Assembly: GCA_907163375.1 (NCBI GenBank)
Contig: CAJQUW010006378.1
Coordinates: 186,001-250,000 of the forward strand
Origin: Prostheceraeus crozeri
Taxonomy: Eukaryota; Platyhelminthes; Polycladida; Euryleptidae
Direction of reading: 5' to 3'
Length of the DNA: 64,000 nucleotides
Shown: positions 11,220-22,247 of the stretch, in pieces
Numbering within the stretch: position 1 is the first letter of the stretch
How the letters are laid out: each line of letters opens with the position of its first letter
The notes under the pieces: generated by a model
Told to the model about the DNA's origin: nothing
The model's input: the letters and a program-made list of their open reading frames with translations, nothing else
Database searches by the model: none
Position numbers and translations under genes: made by a program

Positions 11220-11665
11220 ATGGATAAAATTCATGAATTTGAAATTCTCAACTTTTATGATTTTCGGTGTCCTGGAACGGTCATGATTTTCGAGATAAAA
11301 AATTGTAATTCACAAATTTGAGATTCTTAACTTTTATGATTTTTTCGGTGTCCTGGAACGGTCATGATTTTCAAGGTAAAAATTGTAATTCTCAAATTTG
11401 AGATTTTGAAAAATTTGATAAATTGGGTATTTTTAAAAACGCCTAAGTTTATGAATTTAGGTCTTCATAACCTGAAAAAGGGTTCAAATTCATGAATTTA
11501 TGACGTTTTTAAAAATACCATTTTCGAAAAAATGGTACTTTTTAAATGGTCTAAATTTATGAATTTAGGTCTTAAAAACCTGAAAAAAGGACAAAATTCA
11601 TGAATTTATGTCGTTTTTAAAGATACTATTTTTTTGAATTTTATGGTGTCCTGGAACGGTCTTTT
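11220..11665. repeat. Right-end repeat array of the virus-like element
   Basis: The 16-mer GTGTCCTGGAACGGTC occurs three times (near 11267, 11348 and 11646). Two further copies of a block built on ATGAATTTAGGTCTT...AACCTGAAAAA and CATGAATTTATG lie at about 11450-11500 and 11560-11610. The array starts right after the last gene and ends where composition returns to normal, as expected for the terminal region of a linear element. Confidence 0.65.
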
Positions 11666-12881
11666 GCCCATTACTTATACAAGTCATAACTGAAACTGAA
11701 TAATTGTCTAAGAAAATAGTATCTTTCTTTAAAAAATGGAAGGACGATGCTCGGACTATCGATGAATATCATCACATTTCCGATTACTTCGTAAAAATCT
11801 CGCTGTTCGCACGCACTTGAATCAGATTTCCGAAATTTCAATGACATTTTTCAACAGCATGTGCAAGATATGTGTTCATAAAAACTAAAATGCCTCAGTT
11901 CTGAGAAAGTTGTTGGAAGAAAAATTGCAAAATTAGCAAATGACGCTGAGGTGTAGCACATGCGCTTAGCGCATAAGCATGTGTAAGCTCATGCGTCCTA
12001 ACTCCTAATGTACATAAATATATATACATGCTCTGCTGGCGGGCAACCTGTTCTCCAAAATGTTGATTATGCTTATTGACAGTCTATTTGCAAGGTAATC
12101 TATATTTAGGAGTCCATGCCTGAACATGTATAAGCCAATTTCAACCGATCTGTCCAGAGAAATTTAGAAGTCTATGTTATACTCTCTTGCCTAGTGAAGA
12201 CAATAGGTAACTAGGATGGCACCGGTTTGGAATCTGACAGTGGGTCTCGTTCAAGACTTCTCTGCCTATATCATGAGATAACTCCTGATGTAAATGCCGT
12301 GTAACCTACATTTTTCACGCAGAGTAAGATCCATATGAGAGATGTCACCTGCTTGAATATGAATGAAATTGACCGTTAAGAAAGCCTGTAGACTACATGA
12401 AAGAATTATATAAAAATCGATCTTGTACCCACAGACCAATGATTCATGTTTCCATTTTTTGTATGATTGATCTTCATAATCCACTGCAAGCGATCCTGAG
12501 CAGAGTGAATGGCATTGAATTGAATTGGACAGGTTTTAAACTGCATAGAACATTCTTAAATTAAATGGTACAAGTTTTAAATAGAACGGAATAATTAGAA
12601 TGGAAAGATACGTAGTGCAGTCAGTTGTCAAAAACGATAAAATGCCATCTGATCCATGTGGAAGGTGTTCATGAATCATAATTGAGTGTCAATGGGTTCA
12701 GTACAGTATGAATCTCAGTCTGGAAGGAGCTGATTTAAGCTGCAAACTGAAATGAGGATGTGATAGCGGAGACTTTTTCAACTTAGAGAAAGAGAAGATT
12801 TTATACAGCTCTTTAGAAAAAACAGACACTTTCTAAAATGGACTGAAATGACTGAAAAGTACCTACGCAATGGACTCTTTG
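11666..12881. other. Non-coding, no supportable gene
   Basis: Only short chance frames. A small imperfect hairpin (CACATGCGC/GCATAAGCATGTG) lies near 11960-11990. Nothing else recognised. Confidence 0.6.
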
Positions 12882-12896
12882 CTTTTCTTTGTCATT

Positions 12897-13320
12897 TTTA
12901 AAATTTAGAAAAACAGTTCATTGCGACGGATCGGTTGGCGATGCGAAAATATTTTGGAGTATTTATAAAAGAAAACGTCGCTGAAATCGGGCAGTATGAA
13001 TATAATTCGACCGGTTTCGAGTGGAAGTCAAAAATTGAGCTCCTACTCCTTCGGCCTCAACATGCAGCATGTATTCCAACGATCCCCTATCTATGATCCA
13101 CAATCCCCTAGCTGTATGTAAAATGTAGACTTCCATTTCTATAACATTTTTCTAGGACTCCACTATGATCATTTGAATTTTTCCAAACCGTTAATGTAAT
13201 AGGCCTTTCTATGGTCTATTCTTTTGTTAACATTCCTGAGGAAGAGTAGGAGCTCAATTTTTGACTTCCACTCGAAACCGGTCGAATTATATTCATACTG
13301 CCCGATTTCAGCGACGTTTA
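12897..13320. mobile_element. Fold-back short element 1, PLE-like, 15-bp target duplication
   Basis: The element is flanked by direct copies of CTTTTCTTTGTCATT (12882-12896 and 13321-13335). Inside, an arm at 12973-13051 is repeated in inverted orientation at about 13240-13319, with some 190 bp between. The right arm carries a CTGAGGA-hairpin-GAAACCGGTC motif. The duplication length and the motif fit an element moved by PLE-type target-primed reverse transcription; it encodes no protein. A conventional miniature inverted-repeat element is the alternative, but a 15-bp duplication is long for one. Confidence 0.7.
13232..13287 (+). ncRNA. Hammerhead-ribozyme-like motif in fold-back element 1
   Basis: In order: ATTC (stem I, 13232-13235), CTGAGGA (13236-13242), one A, GAGTAGGAG pairing with CTTCCACTC in 8 of 9 positions (stem II, 13244-13252 with 13265-13273), GAAA (13274-13277), a very short ACCGGT stem III, C at 13283 as the cleavage position, then GAAT pairing back to ATTC. 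This is the type I hammerhead order. The extra A before stem II departs from the canonical core, so activity is uncertain. Confidence 0.5.
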
Positions 13321-13715
13321 CTTTTCTTTGTCATTGTCAGACTAAGGTTCATAGGAAGCAGAGATGCTTCAAATATAAGAACTACAGCGTGATATATAGT
13401 TACGACACAGAGATGGATTCCCTTGGGCCTGTCTCGGAGCGCAACACGTAGAAAAGGCAATTTATCTCTTTCAGTTAAGGAAAATAACTTTATTAATAAC
13501 ATCTTGCTGAAATAAATTTACTCTATTTCACACAAAGTGTTTGATTTCACATATCAAAACGGCTTTCGAGGTTGTTGATTCACTTTACAGGATAGTCAAT
13601 TGAAGAACACCATGCAAGGTATTGGAGTGAAAAAAGTAAAACAAACATTGAAGACAAGGTTCTTTAAAATTTAACTAACTGCGAGCAAAGCCACTCTTGA
13701 AAACTGTTCTACATG

Positions 13716-14067
13716 ATTTGAGAGAGAGAGGGGCCGTAAATTTTGAACAGAATTTATTCGCATACATATTTCAGTAGCGGCGGTGGCTACCATCATCAGT
13801 GCATAGAGATGAAGGACAATAAATAAGACAATAACACCCAATCAGAGCCACTTCTACTCTATTGATCTTTCAATGATTTTCAAAAATACAAGAAATAGTA
13901 ACAAATAAATGATAAAAGACAATAAAGGGTCAATTGTCATATGAATTTACTATCATTGAACGATCGATGAAGTAGAAGTGGCTCTGATTGGGTGTTATTG
14001 TCTTTTATCTATATGCGCTGATGATGGTAGCCATCGACGGTAATGAAACCATGTATGTGAATTAATT
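13716..14067. mobile_element. Fold-back short element 2, PLE-like, 12-bp target duplication
   Basis: Direct copies of CTGTTCTACATG (13704-13715 and 14068-14079) flank a 352-bp unit whose arms (about 13745-13876 and 13952-14073) are inverted repeats of about 125-130 bp with moderate divergence. Both arms contain CTGATGATGGTAGCCA followed by a GAAA box. It encodes no protein. The plan is the same as in elements 1 and 3, although the sequence is different. Confidence 0.7.
13759..13803 (-). ncRNA. Hammerhead-ribozyme-like motif in fold-back element 2
   Basis: On the minus strand: TGCA, CTGATGA, one T, GGTAGC pairing with GCTACT (one G-U) around a 7-base loop, GAAA, a two-pair stem III ending GT, A, then TGCG pairing with the opening TGCA. 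All three helices can form, with the same extra base before stem II as in element 1. The right arm has a second, more decayed copy at about 14016-14060 on the plus strand. Confidence 0.5.
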
Positions 14068-14080
14068 CTGTTCTACATGC

Positions 14081-15177
14081 TCGCATATATATGAAGACAG
14101 TGACATAAATTGAAGCGCATTCGAAAGGTGAATCCTTCATTAGACAAAAGTCTCCCCAAAAGAGATCATTTTAGATGTCTACCTAATTTGCAAGTGCACT
14201 TTCGATTTATAACCATTTATTTTACTTGTTCTTTACAAATAGACTGAAGATAAATGTCTGAAAACGATGAAATTCATCTTTCGGATATTATCTTGCCGCA
14301 CTATATTTGAGTGTGTTATCATTATCTTCAATTAATGTTTTGGCTGATGTGATGTGGTTGTAATTCATGAGAATTAAGCCAAAATGATGTCAAAAGAATC
14401 CCTAGGGACACAAGAAAATTGTTTGACGTCTTCCTCTTTCGTATTTCTCATGAGAATATATCATCTTTTCTCTGAAATAGACATTTTTCATCAGCATTGA
14501 ACATCATGTAATATCGGATATTATTAGGCAATTTAGCCACACAGTTACATTTTTGCGCATCGATCGTCTTCAAATGTGCCCTAGAAAAGGATGAATAAAG
14601 ATGCTTTGCTCACCAGTTATACACGTATGATGAATCTGATTATCTAGATCACGTTTAGTCAAGCTTCGATCCGGGGTCAAATAATTTCGAGACAATTTCG
14701 GTTTGCCCGATGAAATCGTGATCTTCAGCAAAGCTGAAATCATTTAATCAACTGAATTGCATCTAAAAACTTGATTTAGATGAATAATCAGAGAGAGATT
14801 AATTGAATATGCATTTCCCATCCAGAGTTTTCAAAGAGTTGGTGTTTAAAAAAGAAAAAAGTCTCTTGGTAATTTAGATGTGAATGATGCAGCTTCTTCT
14901 TGCGTTCCTTATTCATCGCTTTAGCCTGACTTTTTCAGATTATCAGAATCGTGCATAATAATTGCTTTACACTCATTGCAGTTTTTTTCTCGCTAACATA
15001 TTTCTTGGGATATATTATAAAGTATTTTTTTAGCATTGTATTTTCGTTACCGAATCTTTGTTTTTCTATCTTAGGGACTGTACAAAAATTGCGTAATCGC
15101 TAAAGGTGATTACGAGGGCGATTATGGAGGAGAAAGGAGGTTAACGAAAACGATTACGAATCGCCGAAAATTCACCG
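14081..15177. other. Non-coding, no supportable gene
   Basis: No long frame, no clear repeat and no recognised motif. Confidence 0.6.
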
Positions 15178-15191
15178 GAAAATGAAATATA

Positions 15192-15621
15192 TTTTTGTGA
15201 ATGTCTTGACTAGGCATATTTTCAAGTTATTGGTTGGGAAGAGTCAAGATAAATATTGATGTTAATTATAACTTTATATTTTGGCAATTAATGTCGATCT
15301 TCATTAGAAGATCATCGTCATGCATAGAAGAAAAACATTTACATGCACAAAATTCAAAATTCACATTATATGAAGGGTAATAAGATATCATGAGTGAGAA
15401 ATAAAGATGAGTATGAGACAGATAGTTTTGGGCTACATCTTTATTTCTTACTCATGATATCTTATTACCCTTCATGTAATGTGAATTTTGAATTTTGTGC
15501 ATGTAAATTTTTTCCTTCTATGCCTGACGATGGTCTTCTAATGAAGATCGACATTAATTGCCAAAATATAAAGTTACAATAAACATCAATATTTTTCTTG
15601 ACTCTTCCCAACCAATAACTT
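15192..15621. mobile_element. Fold-back short element 3, PLE-like, 14-bp target duplication
   Basis: GAAAATGAAATATA occurs directly at 15178-15191 and 15622-15635. Between them, arms 15219-15410 and 15434-15626 are inverted repeats of about 192 bp separated by only 23 bp, so the whole element could fold into one long hairpin. The right arm carries CTGACGA, then GGTCTTC pairing perfectly with GAAGATC, then GACA where a GAAA would be expected (15524-15553), a decayed version of the motif in elements 1 and 2. No protein is encoded. Confidence 0.72.
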
Positions 15622-15635
15622 GAAAATGAAATATA

Positions 15636-18386
15636 GCAAATGCACATATGCGAAATTTAATTGTGATAAATGAGCACATTCCTGAAAATAGCTGAATACA
15701 TCAATTAAAATATGTTCAAAAAATTTTCAGTAGGCAATTGAGGAGAACGGAGGGCATTTGCAAAGAGAAGATTTAATTTTCCCGTCCCCAGATTTGAAAA
15801 CATTTTTGACTTTTTTCAAACGTAATATGTGACTGAACCAAGTTGTTCCGATTTTGCTTTATCATTTGTTTCTCTCCTCGAGGCGCTAGTCTTGTTGACG
15901 TGACTTTTATATGTGAAATTTTGCTAGTTTCGTTGGAGTCTTAATTTGATTTAAAAGATTTGTACATTGTCGGACTGTAGGCCTATACTGCGTGCATAGT
16001 TGGAAGATTTCAGTTAAATGCTTTACTCATGCTTCAGATCTTTTGCGCTAAACCTCATTCAATTGAGAAGAATTATGAACTATAACTTAAAGGATAGGCC
16101 TATAGGAGATGCTACAATACCTATAGATGTGCAGTCGTATAATGTTGGAGATCACAGCAGTAGGCCTATTTATTGTACCGTGCATCTCATACAAGTATAC
16201 TATTAATTGAAAAGAGATGCCTTCAAAGATGCCTCGCTGCACTTTGATGCTGGATTACGTCGGATGCTACGTGATCGTTGGAGGGATTGATGGGACGAAT
16301 ACGGGGGATTCAATTGTTGGGGAGGGAGGGGTTCAAAAAGTAAAAGAAAAGCAAGTGCGCGATTGCTGATTGACTTCTTCGAGTCTGTTGAGTTTGTTGT
16401 TGTTTTTTTAAAAAAATATGAATATTTGCTGGATCTTTATTGAAATTGTCAGTGTTGCTTTTCGTTGTAGCAACGTGAGAATGTTCTCAGGAAAATCAGC
16501 TGGCCTAACTGTTAGATGAATGAAAAAATTAAATTCTCATTCCTTAGCATCATCATTGTGAAAAATGATTTTTTTCATTTCCATGTATGATTTGAATTCT
16601 ATTTGATTCAAGCCTAATAATTCTCACTATAGATGCACTACGAATGTCTAAAGTTCGACTATTGCATACAGGAAAATTCGGATTTAACTTAAAAAACTCA
16701 AGATTAGAATAAGTTTAAGGATAAGTCCAAGCATTTGTTTAACGGCATTTAGTAGGGCTATGCGCGGTGCACCTGTGCACCGGTTCTTCGGTTCTTGAAT
16801 TTCGGCGAATTTGACATTTTAATAGGCCTATATTATTTTAAATAATTCATTATATCTTACATCTTCGTAGCAGCAAATGTGGAGAGAATATGATTTTGAA
16901 TATACAACTATTTAAGAACACTTTTCAATTCAATGGGCTCCGTTCTAATTACGGGAATTTGTTTTCTAAATAATGGAAATGAAATTTCATGAAAATCACC
17001 GCAATATCACATTATAATTAAAGTATTTCCTGATTTTGAGAAAGAGTGAAGTTCAGGTTAGATATCTGTCAGTGACGAAAATTAAATAATTTGAGTTCGC
17101 GACAGATCCTTTTAGGCCATGAAATCTCAATTCCCGTGACTTCAGAATTTCGGAATCTCATGGTGCAATTCTAATACGGGAGAGTTTTCCCTGATACAAT
17201 GTCATTAAAAATGCTCTCTATCATTAAAAATATCATTAAAAAATGCTCGTTGTTCAGTTCACGCGTCTCATAGATACATGAATATTCTTCATGAAATTTC
17301 CCGTGAAGATGGGAGACGGAGCAACTTATTTTCTTCCCAGTTGATTCCTTTAGTTCCCACATCAGTTTCCAAGCCTTTTTTTCTATGTATGTGTTAGTGA
17401 GCAACTGTCCTAAAATTATGATCAACTGAATAATTTCATTAAAGTCCTGTTAGAAAATGCTGACTTTGTTTACAGCTCGACATAGTCTAATTTCATAACA
17501 TAGTCGCAGAAAATCTGCGTCTGGTATTCCGTGAATATCTGAATACAATGGAGTCTCGCCAATGATCTTCCGTTCTCTGCAATCTGCAGACGATCTAGCG
17601 ACTTCATTATCTAAGGATTTTTAGAATTCTTTAATAAAGTGCTGAAATTCGAACTGCTTTCGTAAACTAAAGAAATGATTTTACTCGCGCAATGTGTCTG
17701 TTGACCCACCGAGGGATTCCTTACCCATCAACTATTTCTCTGCGACAGATACATCCGCCAGTGCGTGAACATGAACAATGACGATTTCATGGGATACGGT
17801 CGTCTGTGCATCTTCATCAAGCAGCAAAGTCGAATTTGGATATCTGAAAAATTTTCATCTCCTATTCTGTAGATAACACCATGACTGATGCCATAATGGG
17901 AAGCGCATTGCTGAAATAATCTGCATTTTCGTATCATTAGAGGTCACGAGACAATTCCGGTTTAAATCTTTTAAAAGAGAATGCACTTTTTGTAATGAAC
18001 TAAAACCGTAAAGACGTATGGCTTCAGTGTGAACTTGCATGCATAACTTAGAACGTTGAAGCTCTTCGTCTGCACTCTTAATTTTTGTCGGCAGTCATCA
18101 TCGTGAAGGAAGTTAAGGAAAGTTAAGAAAGAAGTTAAATTTCGCATCTAGGAAAACTAGCAGTAAAATGGCTCCAATCGTATGCATACACAAGCAGTTA
18201 AAATATAATGATGATGTTTGAATCAGTTATGCGGAGTCGGAGTAAACTCGTGCCTGCAACTTGATCTGAGGACCTGCTCTCAAGCGTATGAAAGATTTTT
18301 ATAACTTTGGTGTTGTGGTAAATGGTATGTTGACTTGTATTTCAGCTTGAATCTGTTGTGAATGTATTATTTTTCTTGTACCTATG
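15636..18386. other. Non-coding, no supportable gene
   Basis: Several TAGGCCTA-like octamers (near 15980, 16097, 16160, 16823) and a perfect small palindrome GGTGCAC-CT-GTGCACC near 16765. Predicted frames are short and lack any family signal. Confidence 0.55.
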
Positions 18387-18534
18387 TTGTGGGAAGAATC
18401 AAGTAAGCTGATGCTCTGTTCAAAATTAGAATGTTTTCTTTTTGTAATATACATTTCGACCTATACAAAGAGGAAAATTTTCTGATTTTGAACAGACCAT
18501 CAGTTTACTAGGTTTTTCCCACAATACACCTGCA
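18387..18534. repeat. Small hairpin element with about 50-bp inverted arms
   Basis: The left arm begins TTGTGGGAAGAATCAAGTAA and the right arm is its imperfect reverse complement, ending CCCACAA at 18534. The total is 148 bp, the size of a miniature inverted-repeat element. No convincing target duplication was found. Confidence 0.55.
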
Positions 18535-19029
18535 ATGTCAAGCCATATTCGCCATATTTTCTTCGTTGTTTTGAATTTAGCTGTGATATCGTTATTCGTA
18601 TATAAATAAAGTCACTAAATTCATATAAAGAAAATCAAAACTATTATTTTGCACAATTCATCTCGTCCACTCTTATTCAAGTGCAAACATTGGACTGAAT
18701 ACAAACTTCATAATCATATATTTATAGAGTAATTATACTAAACCTATGAACACTGTTGAGAGCATGCAAACCTATCAGACTTAGAGATATGAAGTAATGA
18801 CAATTGAGTAACTAGAGGCAAAAAAGAAGACTTGAAAATTACCGAGGTAAATAAAGGGTTGACAAAAAATCTTTTTGCGAGCAAAAGTCGCAATTTTCAC
18901 GTAAGATACCGAGAGACTCAAGAATCCCTAATGTCGTTCTAATGTGGTAGTACTTAATATTAAAATTATTGATTGCTGAATAATAATAAATAATAAATCT
19001 GTATTGCACCAGTACAAACAGCGGTACAT

Positions 19030-20110
19030 GGCAAGGTACAATTTTCACGGGAATGAAGAAAATGTAACAAGACTGTTATTGTATAATGCAGATTTACGTT
19101 GTAGAGATAAAAGGGATCTTGAGTGGCGCACAGTTGATACATATTTTTCATCGCGACCAGTAAAATGTTTTATTATGAGATGACAGTTCTTGTTGCAAGT
19201 AATCATCCTTATCAGTTTGATGTTAACTTTCTCAAGCATTTCTTTGACACCTGGTTTGCCACGAACCTTGCTCCACGAACAGCTTCATCCAATTTCTTGA
19301 ATTCACTGCTATTAAGATGACAGATCACGGGCCAACAGTAAGCGATGTGGAAGAATGCAAAACTCAAATAGGCTTGCCAGATGATGGCTGGGTCAACAAC
19401 GTTCGCGTTTAATCATTTAACTAGTGACAAGCTTCTACAGCAGCAGTTTTCACAGATAAGAAAATTGTTCCCTCCAGGGGAGATCGTGGGAAAATGAACA
19501 ACTAAGATTTTGAGTTGGTCAGCATCTTTAACATCAGACTCATTCGTAACTACAGGTGGAGGGTTCACATCAACCGCTTTTCTATTGACAAACATGCACT
19601 TCGTTTTCGAAGCGCTAGCAATGAGCTTCTTGTTAGCGGGCCAAAGCAAAAATTGATCAACATCAGATTGAAAATCGGTAGAAGATTACCTGTAATTATC
19701 AGTGAGATGAATCAGTGTGATGTCATTGGCATAGGCGACTAGTTTGGTGCACTTGAACACAGGAAGATCATCGATGAGAAGAAAAGATAACAAGGGACCG
19801 AGAATAGAGCCCTGTGGTACTCCACTAGTTATCGGTTTCCAAGAGGCAGTGCAAAAGAAAGGGTGACACGTTGAAAGCGATTTTGTGAGAAATTGCGGAT
19901 AAAGCTAACAGTAAAACGGTCACAATGAAAGTAGGTGATCAATGTATTAAGCAATGTGGAATGACTAATTGAGTCGAACGTCTTTTTGAGGTCGACAGCA
20001 ATAATGCGGTACAGTTGGACCTGTTAAGGGACAGATGTTCTAGCAGAGTTAATCTAATGGATAGAAAGGTATTTGTACAGCCGCCGAGCCCGTTCGTTTT
20101 AAACGCAAAC
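19030..20110 (-). pseudogene. Decayed LINE reverse transcriptase (CR1/Jockey-like), minus strand
   Basis: Reading leftward from about 20000, successive frames give DLKKTFDSISHSTLL (RT motif A region), then [14 protein letters not shown] sequence spread over frames near 19825-19791, then AYANDITLI near 19735, where the catalytic box YADD reads YAND, so the first aspartate is lost. A C-terminal 'KHFTGRDEKYVS' region lies near 19160. Several frameshifts and stops separate the blocks. No endonuclease region and no clear 3' tail are seen. It is an old non-LTR retrotransposon fragment with no coding capacity left. Confidence 0.75.
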
Positions 20111-20734
20111 TAGTGTGGATCCAATGTCTCTCACATGTCTCAATGCATTTCAGACTGGCGAATGTCTAATAATGACACTTGCTATAGTTGCTGTAGACTT
20201 CGGTGGACACTTTGAAGGGTTGGCTAACCACTTCGGAGGGTGTTCCGAAACTCTCTCATTCAGACATCGTGTCGTCCTCCCTACGTACTTGCTTCTACGT
20301 CAATGCCATAATATAGAATTGTGCGCAGTTGACAAGCTTTCATTGAAGCAATTGATAAGTGCACAGCAGTGCACACCTTGTTCAAGTAGGGCCCACAACG
20401 ACTTATGGTAGATTACAAATTGAAATCTGCATGCGGATCAGACTTTCATTTAATTGATATTTTGATGCTGCATATTTTGCAGATACCATAAATCATGACC
20501 TTCATCAATTATCCCTTTTAAGCAAACTTAGTGGGCCTACTACCCGAGTAAGAGTTGGAATCCTATCAAAATGATCGGATTTCGCATCCCTGGATTGGGT
20601 CCTGGGATTGCAATAATCACAACTGAAAGGTAGGTGGAAAGAGCAACTGAAACTACCCAACACTTGACAGTTCTTTTCGACTGCCATAATATGAATCAAA
20701 ATATAGAGAAATAAATTCTGATAATGCAGAATTT

Positions 20735-21330
20735 TTGATAAGTGATAATGCAACTTTTGATTCAGGAAAATCATTGAAGAAAACTTTCTGCCCTCTGAAA
20801 CTGAAAATCCAATGCCATGATAACTGCACAAGTTGCAAATTGAACGATGCAGGAAACTTGTGTCACTCAAAAAATATCATATTAAATCGCATGCAATCCA
20901 TTCGTTGCTATTTACATTGGCGAATCAGCTCAGTGCCTCAAGTCAAGGATAAAAGAGCATCTCTCACAGAATAGCAGTGCTGTCTTTCAACATATACAGA
21001 TTCATTCTAATTGTTAGCAGCCTATTTCATGGACGATACTGCATCGTGGATTGAATAATACTCAAAAGAGACTCACTTTAAAAGCTATGTACATTCGGAA
21101 ACATGCAGGCTCGCTAATCAACGGATGTCAAGGTCTAAATATAGACACTGTCATATATCGAGTTCATCCAAGTTAATGTTTCTCCTTTAGCTGTACTCAA
21201 AGTTTGTTTGAATAGGTCCACTTTTAACAATTATCTGCTTTACAAATTGTAACCTTGACAAAGCCGCAAGGCGAAATGTTGGTTATCATAATAAATCATT
21301 TTAGTATCCGCAGAAGGCTAATTTTTTCAT
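20735..21330 (+). pseudogene. Decayed Penelope-like element: GIY-YIG end plus hairpin motif
   Basis: Frames near 20810-21000 give a Cys-rich lead-in (CHDNCTSC) and then, in another frame, YIGESAQCLKSRIKEHL followed by SSAVFQHI and a histidine, the order of the GIY-YIG nuclease of PLEs. About 250 bp further on, CTTGACAA-A-GCC-GCAA-GGC-GAAA at 21254-21276 matches the hairpin motif that follows PLE frames. Frameshifts and stops are frequent; the reverse transcriptase part was not recognised upstream. Confidence 0.65.
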
Positions 21331-22239
21331 CACGCTTCCATTCCGGATACGAGGATCGCCTGATTTATGTGGAATGTCAATTGGGATGTTCAGTACATTC
21401 ATTTTTAGAAGAAAAGCAGTTGTTCAACTGAACCTATGTCCGCAAATGCATTACCGGTGTTATGCTATTTACCTTCCCCTACACACAGTTTCCGACCGGA
21501 AAGCATATAGCAATATTCATTTTCCGAGGAGAAACTTAGTGCTCAATTTCGTAGCGCACTATCATTTTCTCCTTTTACTAATATTCCCCCAGATTTTTCA
21601 CTATCTTGTGCTTTATATTTCCCCCTTCTCATTACAGCTCTCATTTCAGTTCAAGACAGAAGCATTATTCATCCAATTATACATTCATTACAAAGTAATT
21701 TTGAAAGTCAATCAACAAACTTATTAAGGTGACAACCATTGATACCCTTCTTTAGGATGATACCGTTCTCATCCTTGAGAATAAAAACAGATCTGCCTTT
21801 ATTCATATGAATGGCATAGACTTTGTTCGACCGAGTCGTTCGACCAAACCTCGTTTGTAATAGGTCGATTGTCAACCAGTAGTAAATGTCGAATTGAAAT
21901 CCATCATTCAGCATATTTTTGTTGACACGGCAATTTGAGCCTGTACTTTCCTATATTTGTTCGAGTGAAAAATACAATTGCTCATTACATTTCTAATTTC
22001 AGTTACAACGTTATGTTATTATGATATTGACAGAACTTGATGCAAAAATTCATGACAATTATGTGACTATCTACAAGTACTCAATCATCTATAGTCTCTC
22101 TATAGTATCAAATATCTATAGTCGTCAATCTTAAAGTACTGATCGTCGTACATTTATTTTCATGCTGTCTCTTCCGTTCTGTTCTTGGTTTTCGCGTCGT
22201 TGACAACTTTAGAAAGTCGTTCTTATGGATCAACCGTTT
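21331..22239. other. Non-coding, no supportable gene
   Basis: The longest frame (21374-21727) has no family signal and sits in AT-rich sequence. Confidence 0.5.
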
Positions 22240-22247
22240 GCCCAAAC

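Larger units (their letters stand above)
1005..11665. mobile_element. Integrated virus-like element, Polinton/Maverick-adintovirus type (fossil, broken)
   Basis: An unusually AT-rich block carries a type B DNA polymerase, an A32-like packaging ATPase, a penton-like protein, a fibre-like protein and a membrane protein. Genes run leftward (1.0-2.2 kb), rightward (2.3-7.7 kb) and leftward again (7.8-11.2 kb), converging near 7.7 kb. That gene set points to the Polinton/adintovirus group, but no integrase, protease or major capsid gene is visible; they may lie left of the Tc1 insertion, outside the window. The element looks broken, with roughly ten breaks, mostly in the polymerase. Long readable stretches suggest moderate rather than ancient age, and it is older than the Tc1 inside it. 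The right limit near 11665 is judged from composition and repeats. Confidence 0.8.

Noticed and set aside
11267-11665. Spaced identical 16-mers that could suggest a CRISPR array
   Set aside because: Only three copies, unequal spacing (about 80 and 300 bp), animal DNA, and position at the end of a virus-like element.
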